NCBI GenBank assembly: GCA_002887195.1
Contig: PJAB01000108.1
Location: 1-41,805 of the forward strand
Direction: 5' to 3'
DNA: 41,805 nucleotides
Source: Chrysochromulina parva
Lineage: Eukaryota; Haptophyta; Prymnesiales; Chrysochromulinaceae
A program made the translations under genes and the position numbers. Below are positions 15,348 to 24,210 of this stretch, in pieces (position 1 is the first letter of the stretch; each line of letters opens with the position of its first letter). Under the pieces are notes generated by a model, which worked only from the letters and a program-made list of their open reading frames with translations, did no database searches and was not told the DNA's origin.

Positions 15348-18300
15348 CTAGCCAAATATTGAGTCATCAGTCTCCGTGTTGTAGACGACCGGGCCTGACA
15401 AGGTTTCGACCTTGTTGTCGGTCCTATTAGCGTTGCCTCCACGGGCATGCCGTCGAGCATCACCGTCGGAGAAGTCGTCATCGACCGCGTGGAGCCCGTA
15501 GGCCTCCAGGTCGACCGTGCAGCACGGGCATGCCCTGCTTGTCCAGTAGAGTACCTCGGGGATCATCTTCTGATTCACGTAGGACAACGCCATCGTCAGC
15601 CGACTGTACACGACCATTCGGAGCAAGATGGTGAAGAAGAAGCTGTACACGAGGACAAGCACAAAAGTCACGTACCAGACGAGCGGAAGCCAGGTGTAGT
15701 AGTGGTCGTATCGGGTGCTTTCGAGCGTGTACGTCAAGTTGTACGCGGCGAACTGCGCGATGCTAGTGTAGGTCACATTGTATGTGTTTTCTAGCTCGCG
15801 TCTGGCGTCGTTGAACTTGAACCGCGCCATGTTCTGCACGCTCTCCTGAGCGTAGTCGATCGAGTAGTGCGCGATGGTGAAGCCCACGATCGATGCGTAC
15901 GGCAACACGCCAATGAAGAGGTAGAAAAGCAAGCGCAGGCGTGGCGGACTGGGCGCATATCTCCAGAGCGGCAGGATGTCAGACTGTAGGCAAGACTTGA
16001 GGAAGAAGGCACCAATGATGAGCTTGACAATTAGAATGAGACCGTTAATGTTAAAGATGATGTCCGCGGACCACATGAAGAGAAAGGCGAGGGCGCCATC
16101 CAAGATCGCACTGACCAGGTAGCCAAAGACGACGATGAAGAAGACGCCGAATTTCGAGGTGAGCGCCTCCGCGTCTCTCATGCCGTATTGGTCGATTGGC
16201 GTCTGCCGCATCTTGTACCATCCGTAATTACACGCGACGAAGAGGAAGGCGGTCTGCAAGTAGCCCTGCTCGAGCATGTGGGACATGGAGAGGCGTTGCG
16301 CCTGGACCATCATGAGTGAGCCGCGCTGGTCGACCCACTCGAAGAGATTGGGCCCGTACCAAAACGTGCTCCAGTTCTTGACGCGCACGGCGGCCTCAGA
16401 CAGGTTCTCGTACAGCTGGAGCAGGCCGAAGATGGGGGGTATCGACTCCGCGTTGTTCATTAAGATGACAGAGGCGAGGCGAAACGGCGCGTAGATGACG
16501 CACGAGAGCACGACGTAAAGATTTGCCAGCTGCATCGCCCACGCATTGGGCCCCGAGGCCTGAACCGTGATCTTCGCCTGCGTGTCCTCCATGTCGAGCA
16601 TCAGAAAGAGAGTGTTGAGGCTGAGCCCCCACGTCAAGATCCCACCCGTCAAAAAGTCGAGCCGATTGATCTCGTACTTGCCTATCTCTAGCATGCATAG
16701 GTTCGAGATGCCCCACACCGAGGGGTTTGCCGGGCCGTGGCCCATGTCGACGGCGCCGCAGATTTCGCTGCCCGGCGTGTTGGGCACGACGCGGCCCAAG
16801 TTGTCGTATAGCGTCACCTGCGGCGCGAATGAATCGAAAAAGGGCGCGATACCAACGCCCATGATCGCGCCAAGCACCGCACTAATGAGCATGAATGCGA
16901 GGAAGCCGGCTCCTTTGAGCTTGAAGCTGCGCGCCCACAAAATACCGAGGATGAGTGCCACGCTTCCGCCGATTGCGATGTTAACAATGATGGACTGGAC
17001 TGGATCTGTGCCGCCCGATGGGTCGAGAAAGTTCTCCCGGCCGACGGCATGGAACTGAGGAATGAATGTTGGGTCGCCCGGCTGGAACGTGTCTGCGCTG
17101 CCGAGCGGGATGGACAGGTCACTCGACGGGATCTTGCACTGGCCGCATGATCTGCCGGCAGCCTCATCTTCGACAGAGCGCACGATGCACTCCGTCCACT
17201 GTGCGCACGTTTTCTGTTGGATCGACATGCGGTTGGGTCCCGTGGCCTCGGGTAGCGTGAGCCGCCCCACTATCCGGCTTAACGGGCTGATGCACTGGTA
17301 ATCAGAAGGAAGCATGCCAGGTCCACAGACGGGTATGACGGCGTGGATCACGTACATGAAGAGTGCGTTCGAGAGGAAGTTGCGGTCGATGGTGTTGATG
17401 ACGAGCTGCGCGATGACGAGCGCGATCAGGAAGAACATGAACATGTTCGACGCCTTCACCCATAGGTCGAGGACCTGCTTCAGCTCATACACGTCCGAAG
17501 AGACCTGGAGCCTGCGCAGCTCGGCTTGCTCCTTGAGCTTCGGCAGCTCTTCCTTGGCGACATCGGGGCCCAGCTGAAATTCCTCGAGCGTGATGGTCTC
17601 GAAGGCGCCTTCGACACTCACGGGCACGAGTGCCTGGCCCTCGCCGGTCTGCTTGCAGTCCACAAGGTCGGCGAGGATCGTCACGCGCTGCCCGTTGTAC
17701 TTTGGCTTGAGGAAGCTGTTGACGACGAGTGCCTTGTTACCCTTGTAGATGGGGACGCGCATCGTGCCCATGATCTCCTCGATGATCTTCTTCATGTCCT
17801 CGAAGGCGGCGTCGTATTTCGCGTTGAGGCGGATCACCATGAAGTTGATGAAGACTAGTATGAAGTTGCACACGCCCTGGAGGACGGAGAGCAAGTTCCG
17901 GTATTGAATCACGAGGAGGTCGTAAAAGGGCACCGCGGAATGAAAGCTCAGCCACTCCGTCTGCATCGACGCGACGAGCCATACGAAGAGGCCGGTGATG
18001 ACGAAGGCGAGCACGACATTGTTATACCATTGAGTCTTCAGGACCGCCTGGACGGCCTTAGCGCGCCCAAACATCATCGGGAACGCCGTGTGCGTCAGGT
18101 ATTTGCTGTCGAGGAGGACGAGCAAGATGAGCGCCGGGAGGAGGAAATGGACAATGAGCATGACTATGCGGTATGCCTCAACGATCGAGTCAGTCTGGGA
18201 CACGAGGTGTGCGAGGACATCCGTGTAGTCGCCGATGAGCAGCTGCACGTGCGCGAACCACGAGAAGACTTGCATCGTGAAGGACATGTACATGCAGTTG

Positions 18301-20294
18301 ATGGTGAAGGTCATTGCATGCAGCTCAATGTGCGGCGTCTCCATGTAGGGGTTGACCGTGCGGAAGCCGCAGCAGGTGGAGAGGTATTGCATGTATTGGA
18401 CGTACTGGACCGCCACGCCGAGCACGCCCGAGACAGCGCCGATCATCTGCACGAGGTAGACAGACGACATCCAATCTTCAAACGAGTCGAAGGGGGTTTG
18501 GAAACCATCAGTGGCGTTCGCCCTCATGGGCAGCGACTTGCTCAGTTGCAGCTGATAATGAGTGATGGAGATAGCCGCGACGGCGATATTCGACAGCATG
18601 TATCGCATCCCGCGGAAGGCGAACAGTTTCGCGCCCTCGCGCTGTTCAGACACAAGGAGCTCCTTCGCTTTCGCCTTCTCCATGCGTTCAAAGTCCGCGG
18701 CGTCCGCTTGACTCGTGCCGGCCTCGAGGTACACTTTGCGCGCGGCGTCCATCGCCTCGCGCTTCATCATGCTCTTCATGCGCTTGTCGTTCTCATCTTG
18801 CATCCTCTTCTCGAGAGCCAGGCGGCTCGTCCGAGCGTCTTGCCCCTCCTTCGGTCCCGTCTTGACGCTCGCACTGCGGAGGCTCTCGTACGCATCGTCA
18901 GTGCGCTCCTTGAACGTGTGCATTTCGAACGTGCGTGCACGCCGCGGGTTGCCGCCCCGCATCGCATGTGGGCCGCGCCTGCTGCCCGCCATCGCATCTC
19001 TGCTGCTCAAGGAGGCGATCAGCTCCGAGTGCGCTCGTTCCGCATCGTACTCGGCTGTGGTGCCCGTCTCCTCGAACTCGAGCATGAGCGCCCGCGAGTC
19101 GCTCACGCCCTCGATGGCACGTGCGCTCTCGCCCGCATCCGTGGGATCCCAAGGGAACGCAGCCTTCGGATCATACGCGGCCTTGGGATCGAACGTGACG
19201 TGCATGCCGCGCAGCGTGATGTTCGGATCTCTGAGGGCCATCTCGGCAGTTATCTCGGCAGCTCTGGTCGCCGCCTTGGCCTCGGGCCGTACCGCCTGCA
19301 GCGAGCGGGTAGGCTCGAGGGATTGCAGCACCTGTTGCTCCTTGGCCTGGCGCAGCGTCGATGCGATGATGGCCTCCACCATCTTGCTATTCTTCGTACG
19401 CACCTCTGAGCCGTCGGGGCCACGCGGCAGCTGCTTGCCGTACTTGATCGGCGTAGGCGCCTCGTGCAAGTAATTCAGCTCCTCGTTCCGGGGTTCTCCT
19501 TGAGCGCGCCTGAGAGTGTCCTTGCTCTCGTCGTAGACGGTGAGCTCGACCTCCGCTCGCCGCTCCTTCTCGAAAGCCTCCCGATCTTGCTTCGCGAGGA
19601 GAAGCGCTTGCTTTCGGTCTCGCTTCATTTGCTCGCGCCATGCCTCGGGGTCATGATCGCCCTCCTCGGCGCCCTCCTCGGCAACGACGACGTCGCGGCT
19701 CGTGGGGCTTGGCGCGAGCACACTGGTACGTTTGGTGCTGAAATCGTATGAGGGCGAAGGGGCGGCCGAGGGCGCGGGGGCAGGCGAGGGCGCGGAGTGC
19801 TCGGCACCCGAGGCAAGGCTGCGGCCCCTGGTGCTGAAATCGTAAGGGGGGGAGGAGCTTTTGGTGCTGAAATCGTATGAGGGCGAAGGGGCGGGCGAGG
19901 ACCCGGATTGCTCGGCACCCGAGGCAAGGCTAGGCCCTCTGGTGCTGAAATCATATGAGGACGATGAGGGCTTGGAGCCCTCAGAGTGCAGAGACACGCC
20001 TTCGGGCAGGGTGACACTCGACGCATCATCACCATTGCTTGCTCGCGTGCTGAAATCGTACATGGCGAGCCGCTTCTCCTGCATCGCCCACGCCTTATGC
20101 TCGTCGCCTGGATTCCGTGGCGAGTTCATTCGGATCCTCGCAGCCCTATCGTACGCTAAAGGATCCGCGAGCCCTTGCTGCTGGAGGAATAGGTCTATCG
20201 TCTCTTCGTAGCCGAGGCGGCGGCTCGAGTATCCCGCCGCCTCCGACTCGAAGTTTCGAGCATCCCGGGATCTCCGTTCGGCCCGCCGGCTCAT
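15348..20294 (-). CDS. Giant polytopic membrane protein with YDFST motifs, family not recognised
   Basis: A 1648-residue protein from the ATG at 20294 (A at -3); the frame upstream has no other ATG. Residues 1-560 are soluble. Five YDFST[RK] motifs (at about 79, 114, 140, 151 and 183) sit in Ser/Pro-rich linkers, followed by a long charged, coiled-coil-prone region. From about residue 565 to 1590 there are well over a dozen hydrophobic segments. A soluble loop of ~120 residues (around 870-980) contains VPIYKGNKALVVNSFLKPKYN, which may be a small beta domain. A Cys-bearing lumenal or extracellular loop follows (TCAQWTEC, SCGQC), then DPSGGTDP. The tail after ACPCCTVDLEAYG is short and acidic. 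I recognise no transporter, channel or receptor family, and no P-loop. A large scaffold, channel or lipid-handling protein are all possible. No intron is needed in this 4.9-kb frame. Confidence 0.75.
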   Translation of the reverse strand: MSRRAERRSRDARNFESEAAGYSSRRLGYEETIDLFLQQQGLADPLAYDRAARIRMNSPRNPGDEHKAWAMQEKRLAMYDFSTRASNGDDASSVTLPEGVSLHSEGSKPSSSSYDFSTRGPSLASGAEQSGSSPAPSPSYDFSTKSSSPPYDFSTRGRSLASGAEHSAPSPAPAPSAAPSPSYDFSTKRTSVLAPSPTSRDVVVAEEGAEEGDHDPEAWREQMKRDRKQALLLAKQDREAFEKERRAEVELTVYDESKDTLRRAQGEPRNEELNYLHEAPTPIKYGKQLPRGPDGSEVRTKNSKMVEAIIASTLRQAKEQQVLQSLEPTRSLQAVRPEAKAATRAAEITAEMALRDPNITLRGMHVTFDPKAAYDPKAAFPWDPTDAGESARAIEGVSDSRALMLEFEETGTTAEYDAERAHSELIASLSSRDAMAGSRRGPHAMRGGNPRRARTFEMHTFKERTDDAYESLRSASVKTGPKEGQDARTSRLALEKRMQDENDKRMKSMMKREAMDAARKVYLEAGTSQADAADFERMEKAKAKELLVSEQREGAKLFAFRGMRYMLSNIAVAAISITHYQLQLSKSLPMRANATDGFQTPFDSFEDWMSSVYLVQMIGAVSGVLGVAVQYVQYMQYLSTCCGFRTVNPYMETPHIELHAMTFTINCMYMSFTMQVFSWFAHVQLLIGDYTDVLAHLVSQTDSIVEAYRIVMLIVHFLLPALILLVLLDSKYLTHTAFPMMFGRAKAVQAVLKTQWYNNVVLAFVITGLFVWLVASMQTEWLSFHSAVPFYDLLVIQYRNLLSVLQGVCNFILVFINFMVIRLNAKYDAAFEDMKKIIEEIMGTMRVPIYKGNKALVVNSFLKPKYNGQRVTILADLVDCKQTGEGQALVPVSVEGAFETITLEEFQLGPDVAKEELPKLKEQAELRRLQVSSDVYELKQVLDLWVKASNMFMFFLIALVIAQLVINTIDRNFLSNALFMYVIHAVIPVCGPGMLPSDYQCISPLSRIVGRLTLPEATGPNRMSIQQKTCAQWTECIVRSVEDEAAGRSCGQCKIPSSDLSIPLGSADTFQPGDPTFIPQFHAVGRENFLDPSGGTDPVQSIIVNIAIGGSVALILGILWARSFKLKGAGFLAFMLISAVLGAIMGVGIAPFFDSFAPQVTLYDNLGRVVPNTPGSEICGAVDMGHGPANPSVWGISNLCMLEIGKYEINRLDFLTGGILTWGLSLNTLFLMLDMEDTQAKITVQASGPNAWAMQLANLYVVLSCVIYAPFRLASVILMNNAESIPPIFGLLQLYENLSEAAVRVKNWSTFWYGPNLFEWVDQRGSLMMVQAQRLSMSHMLEQGYLQTAFLFVACNYGWYKMRQTPIDQYGMRDAEALTSKFGVFFIVVFGYLVSAILDGALAFLFMWSADIIFNINGLILIVKLIIGAFFLKSCLQSDILPLWRYAPSPPRLRLLFYLFIGVLPYASIVGFTIAHYSIDYAQESVQNMARFKFNDARRELENTYNVTYTSIAQFAAYNLTYTLESTRYDHYYTWLPLVWYVTFVLVLVYSFFFTILLRMVVYSRLTMALSYVNQKMIPEVLYWTSRACPCCTVDLEAYGLHAVDDDFSDGDARRHARGGNANRTDNKVETLSGPVVYNTETDDSIFG
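19734..20060 (-). repeat. Five spaced repeats encoding YDFST[RK]
   Basis: On the + strand GTGCTGAAATC[GA]TA occurs near 19735, 19831, 19863, 19944 and 20049. The DNA itself is almost invariant while the Ser/Pro spacers differ. This points to either recent duplication or strong selection on the encoded motif. Two longer spacers, RGPSLASGAEQS and RGRSLASGAEHS, are also near-copies. Confidence 0.8.
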
Positions 20295-20614
20295 TTGCGA
20301 TGTGCGGCTGAAGCGAGCGCGACCCGGAGCTGAGTAGGAAAGCACATGGGAGGCTCCTCAGCGACACCAAGTTGAGTGCCAAAAATGGACCCATCAGTGT
20401 TCGGTTTTTGGCATGCAGCAGTCCCAATGAATTCTCTCCTCAGCTACTTGTAAATGACACGGCCGGACCCAGAACGAGAATCCCCCCCCCCCGGCCTGGT
20501 CATCTCTTGAAACACACGCGCATCTGTGAATCCCAGGTCGAATCAAAACAGCAGAGCGCGGACGAACCCGAATGCGTTGCGGCGCCACGACACTCCGCGT
20601 TCGTCCGCTTCGCC
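20295..20614. other. Intergenic region, 5' of the giant membrane-protein gene
   Basis: No gene seen. It includes a run of C (about 20485-20494) and a CGGACGAACCCG...CGTTCGTCCG near-inverted pair around 20560-20610. It should hold the promoter of the membrane-protein gene and the 3' end of the hydrolase gene. Confidence 0.4.
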
Positions 20615-22152
20615 CTACGGTGGTGCCGCTTCCAAACTGAGCCGGATGGCTTCCCTCATCAGAGCCTCGTCTTCATCGTCATCGCCCCCCGGCACAGCGG
20701 CAGCGAGCGGCTCGAGCGGCGGGGCCGTCGGCGGTCTGGGCATCCCTTGCGCTTCGCTTTGAGGTTTGGCGTCGTCCTGAGCAGCTGCTGGCGGCGGGTC
20801 GCTGACGGGCTCGCGAGCGCCGATGTGAGCACCGTCGCGGGGGCCACCGCCGGAGCGTCCATCCTCAAGGCTCGCCGCGATAGCCTGCATGAGCATAGCG
20901 TCCTCTTGCTCGCGCATCATCGCCAGCCGCTGCGCCATGACGAGACGCTGCGCCTCAAGCTGATGCGCCCTCCCCATGCCGCCACTGTACCGAGTGCCCC
21001 CCCCGCCGTTAGCCGCGGCGTGAAAGGCATACCCTATGTGCATCGGCCGGTTGTCGCGGTCGACGGGCACGCCGTGGAGGGCGAGCTCTTCCGGGATCAA
21101 GAGTACCTGCTTCAAGAAGATGCATGCGGAGTCGTTGAAGAAGCCCGGACGCACGTCGTTGTGGTCGCCCGAGAACTTGACCAGATTCTTATCGCCTGCG
21201 TACGCGTCATAGATGAGCTGCGAGTGGTGAGGGCGCACCTGCGAAGGAGGGCAGGGCGCCATGGTGAGCACTTGCATGCAACGCAGGGGGGTTGAGGCGA
21301 GTGGGGAGGGCGCACGAGGACGTCAGCGTCCCCACAGCCGAAGAGGGCGGGCACGAAGCACGTCTTGGCCGCGTCGACGGGCCGCAGCTTGTACAAGTCA
21401 AAGTTGGCGCGCCGCTTGACGGAGCCGGCCACAAAGGTGAGCGCCGTCTTCACGAGAAACGGTGGCACGTGCGGGGCGCCCGGTACAGTCTCAGGTGCGC
21501 TGGTGACAAGCTCGAGTGCGACCTGCTCGAGCGAGGCGAAGGGCGAGTCCAGGACGAGCCCGGCGATCGAAGCGTCACGGCTGGCCTGCAAGACTGCGCT
21601 CACAGAGCCCATCGAGCGTCCCCACAGCGCTATCGACGTCACGAGCCCCGTCCTGCGCAGGTGCTCGATCACCGCGGCGACGTCATCTTTCTCGTGCCAT
21701 CCAAGCGAGATGAACTCGCCAGTTGACAAGCCGCAGCCGGCAAAGTCAAAGGAGAAAACGTTGGCGCCCGTTGCAAATACGGCTGCCATGATCTGGAGCG
21801 CCTCGGCGCGGCAGGAGGCGTTGCCATGCATGTAAATCACGCAGGGCGCACCAACCTCGGGAAGCTCACGCCGCCGCCAAAAGCTGCCCTCGAGTTTGAG
21901 CCCGCGCGCATTCTCCACCTGGCAGTCCTCCCGCATGAATGCCTTCCCGCCGTACTCGAACTCTGAGGGACCCAGGTCCGCCAGTGTGTAAGGCGCACGA
22001 GGCGGTCGAATGATAGCCTTCACAATATCCTCGTAGCCTTCCTTAGCCATCGAGAACCAGCCGCGTGAGCGAGGAGTTGAAGAGCTGCCATCGGGAGCCT
22101 CGGGCGGGTCGCCTTCGGGAGGGCCGCTGGCTGAGGCACGCTGAGGCGGCAT
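20615..22152 (-). CDS. Alpha/beta serine hydrolase with two ubiquitin-interacting motifs (two exons)
   Basis: Exon 1 (22152-21316, 279 codons) and exon 2 (21238-20615) join across a 77-base GT-AG intron to give a 486-residue protein. The join restores the fold: exon 1 ends FGCGDADVL and exon 2 continues with the HHSQLIYDAYAGDKN and GDHND segments typical of ABHD13/ABHD17-like hydrolases. The catalytic triad is Ser180 (GRSMG, 178-182), Asp277 (GDAD) and His305 (GDHND), with the oxyanion segment YMHGN at 107-111. The C-terminus carries two UIMs, at about 388-405 (MREQEDAMLMQAIAASLED) and 466-486 (DEDEALMREAIRLSLEA). This suggests a depalmitoylase- or esterase-like enzyme recruited to ubiquitinated cargo. 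Residue 1-60 region is low complexity with no signal peptide. Exon 1 alone runs on in a meaningless frame, which supports the intron. Confidence 0.85.
21239..21315 (-). other. Intron (77 bases) whose start duplicates the next exon's start
   Basis: The donor is CTC/GTGCGC at 21315 and the acceptor CGCAG/GTGCGC at 21239. The intron's first 19 bases (GTGCGCCCTCCCCACTCGC) match the first 19 of exon 2 (GTGCGCCCTCACCACTCGC) at 18 positions. A 77-base length shifts frame by two, matching the observed frame change. The in-frame protein across the junction agrees with the hydrolase family. Confidence 0.8.
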
Positions 22153-22373
22153 GATGATTTTGCGAGCGGAGAGCCGCCTCTCTCGCGGCTTTTGCGGCGG
22201 CGTTCAGTTGGGCGTTCGCTTCGGAAATGACGCAACTTACAGATGCGCGCTCGGCGCGGCGCGGTGAAAGGTCTAGGACTCCCCTCTTGTCAAACAAGTA
22301 ACACCCACAGACTCACGAGTAAATCTGTTGGTTCCTGTGGAGAGCTACAGCGTTCCTCTGACGCCGCTCTCGC

Positions 22374-23930
22374 TCAGCGCGCAAAGGTAAAGAGGTGGCC
22401 CTGCACTGGCACGCCGTTCTCCATGCGGGGCGTGATCTCCTCGTATGCGATGAGCTCAAAATTGCCAGTGGCCGCTGCAGTCGCGACCACGTACGCCTTG
22501 GTGTGAGCGAACCGTCCGCTGGTGCGCAGCCGCCAGCCCGCGGGAGCCTCCTCCTCGTCCGCGCGCTCGCACGAGAAGACAAGCGCGACGCCCGAAACGG
22601 CGCTTAATCGTGAGAAGGCCGCAAGGACGTCTGACAGGTCGCCAAAGTAGACAAGCACGTCTGCAGCGGCCAGGAGCTCGACACCACTCTGCTCGTCCAC
22701 CGCGCGCGCCGCCGCCTGCTGGCGCCGCATCGAGGCCCTGTGGTTGCCCTGCATGCGGCGCTCGAGCACGTCCGCACGCTGCAGCGTCACCAAGTCGGCC
22801 GCGAGCACCTTGTCATACACGGGGCTACCGTCCTCGGTCATGAGGGCCTCAGCCTTGGTAAGCATCTTGGGCGACAGGTCGACGCCTGTGAGGTACCCCG
22901 AGACGAGGGTGCGCAAGTACGGCCCTGCAAGCCCGGTGCCGCAGCCCGCGTCGAGGGCCGTTGCAAAGGGTGCGCCGCCGCGCACAGAGCGCACGTGCGC
23001 CGCCACTGCCTCACCAAGCAACCGAGGCACAACATATCCAAGCGTAGCGAGCTTCTCGTTGAATGAGTCCGAAAAGTCGTCAAAGAGCGATTTGACGAAT
23101 TGCGGCGATGCCTTCTTGACGCCGCCGCCGCCCGCGCCGCCACTGCTGCTGTCGGCGAGCATCGCAGCGAGCATGTGCTCCGCTTGGGCATGCTCCGGGG
23201 CGAGCTGCAACGCGTTGCGCAAGGCGTTCTGCGCATTCTCGAGACAGACGCTGCTGCTGACGGCGGAGCTCGCGTCGCCCGGCTCGACGCCCATGAGTAA
23301 GCTCGTTGGTTCGGCCGCGTACGTCGCACACTGCTCGTCGCTCAGCCCCGAGAGCTGGATCCCGAAGTTGTAGTACAGCTCCGCGAGATACGTTGCATCG
23401 TCGGACTCTTCAGCCGGTTCGCCCTCGCTCGCCTCGTGCATCCGCTCGAGCTCGAGAATGGCGCGCTGGAAGGCGCGCGTCGCCTGCAATGGCCGATCGC
23501 GCACCTCCGCGAGCGCCGTGCCCAGGTTGGCCCACGCATCCCAGCGTTTTGGATCCGCCGCAACCACCTCGAGGTAGAGCGACGCCGCCTCACGCAGCGC
23601 GTCGTTCGTCTTTCGGTCCTGCAGCTGCAGCGCGAGATTGAAGGCCGCATCCGAGTGGGCTGGTTCGATTGCAAGCACCATGCGGTACAGCTCCTCCGCG
23701 CGCGCGTCGTTGTCCTCGCCGCCGAGATCAATGAGCACCGAGCCGAGATTGGTCATACAATCGGTGCGAGTGCGGTCAAGGCGGATGCACGATTCGAAGG
23801 CAACCCTCGCGGCCTCAAACGAGCCGTCCCGGTACAAGTCGAGACCACGCATAAATTGCCAGTTCGCATCCGGATTCGAAGGGAGCGCGGCGTCCGCCCA
23901 GCAGAGAAGCACGAGCCATCCTCTCCTCAT
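22374..23930 (-). CDS. TPR-repeat SAM methyltransferase (COG4976-like) with signal peptide
   Basis: A 518-residue protein from the ATG at 23930, chosen because it opens with a good signal peptide (MRRGWLVLLCWADAALPS). Residues ~25-250 form about five TPR units (for example DAWANLGTALAEVRDRPLQATRAFQRAILELE). A linker with SLFDDFSDSFNEKLATLGYVVPRLL (about 278-302) is the hallmark lead-in of the bacterial TPR-methyltransferase family COG4976. Then comes the SAM domain with motif I ALDAGCGTGLAG (about 324-335), GVDLSPKMLTKAEAL, and the acidic ADVLVYFGDL. The C-terminus ends HLFTFAR. If secreted, it would methylate a protein in the ER/Golgi, or be the first leg of plastid targeting. The substrate is unknown. 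It is divergent from the gene at 24211. Confidence 0.82.
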   Translation of the reverse strand: MRRGWLVLLCWADAALPSNPDANWQFMRGLDLYRDGSFEAARVAFESCIRLDRTRTDCMTNLGSVLIDLGGEDNDARAEELYRMVLAIEPAHSDAAFNLALQLQDRKTNDALREAASLYLEVVAADPKRWDAWANLGTALAEVRDRPLQATRAFQRAILELERMHEASEGEPAEESDDATYLAELYYNFGIQLSGLSDEQCATYAAEPTSLLMGVEPGDASSAVSSSVCLENAQNALRNALQLAPEHAQAEHMLAAMLADSSSGGAGGGGVKKASPQFVKSLFDDFSDSFNEKLATLGYVVPRLLGEAVAAHVRSVRGGAPFATALDAGCGTGLAGPYLRTLVSGYLTGVDLSPKMLTKAEALMTEDGSPVYDKVLAADLVTLQRADVLERRMQGNHRASMRRQQAAARAVDEQSGVELLAAADVLVYFGDLSDVLAAFSRLSAVSGVALVFSCERADEEEAPAGWRLRTSGRFAHTKAYVVATAAATGNFELIAYEEITPRMENGVPVQGHLFTFAR

Positions 23931-24210
23931 CTTCGACGCTCGCGATCTCCGAACGAGGTCCGAGAACGAAGCGCTATCCGGACAAAAAGCTCCCTGAGCC
24001 TCAGCCAGCGTCACCGAGTCCCAAGCGGCGTCGATATCGGTAAAGTACCGGAACTGTGTCCCGTGTGTGTCCCGGCCCCCCGCGCCCCCGGTGTCTTTTC
24101 ATTCATGGAACTGAGTCGGCCGCCGTGAGCTCCGGGGGATTGGCCCGTGGACCCCTTGCGTGGACCGTGGTCGCGCGCGCGATTCACCCATTCAGGAGAG
24201 GTCTCGTGGT

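Noticed and set aside
17904..19409. 501-codon + strand frame
   Set aside because: Antisense to the giant membrane-protein gene; Arg/His-rich composition without domains.
20372..21295. 307-codon + strand frame over the hydrolase second exon
   Set aside because: Antisense to the exon carrying the catalytic His and UIMs; no motif of its own.
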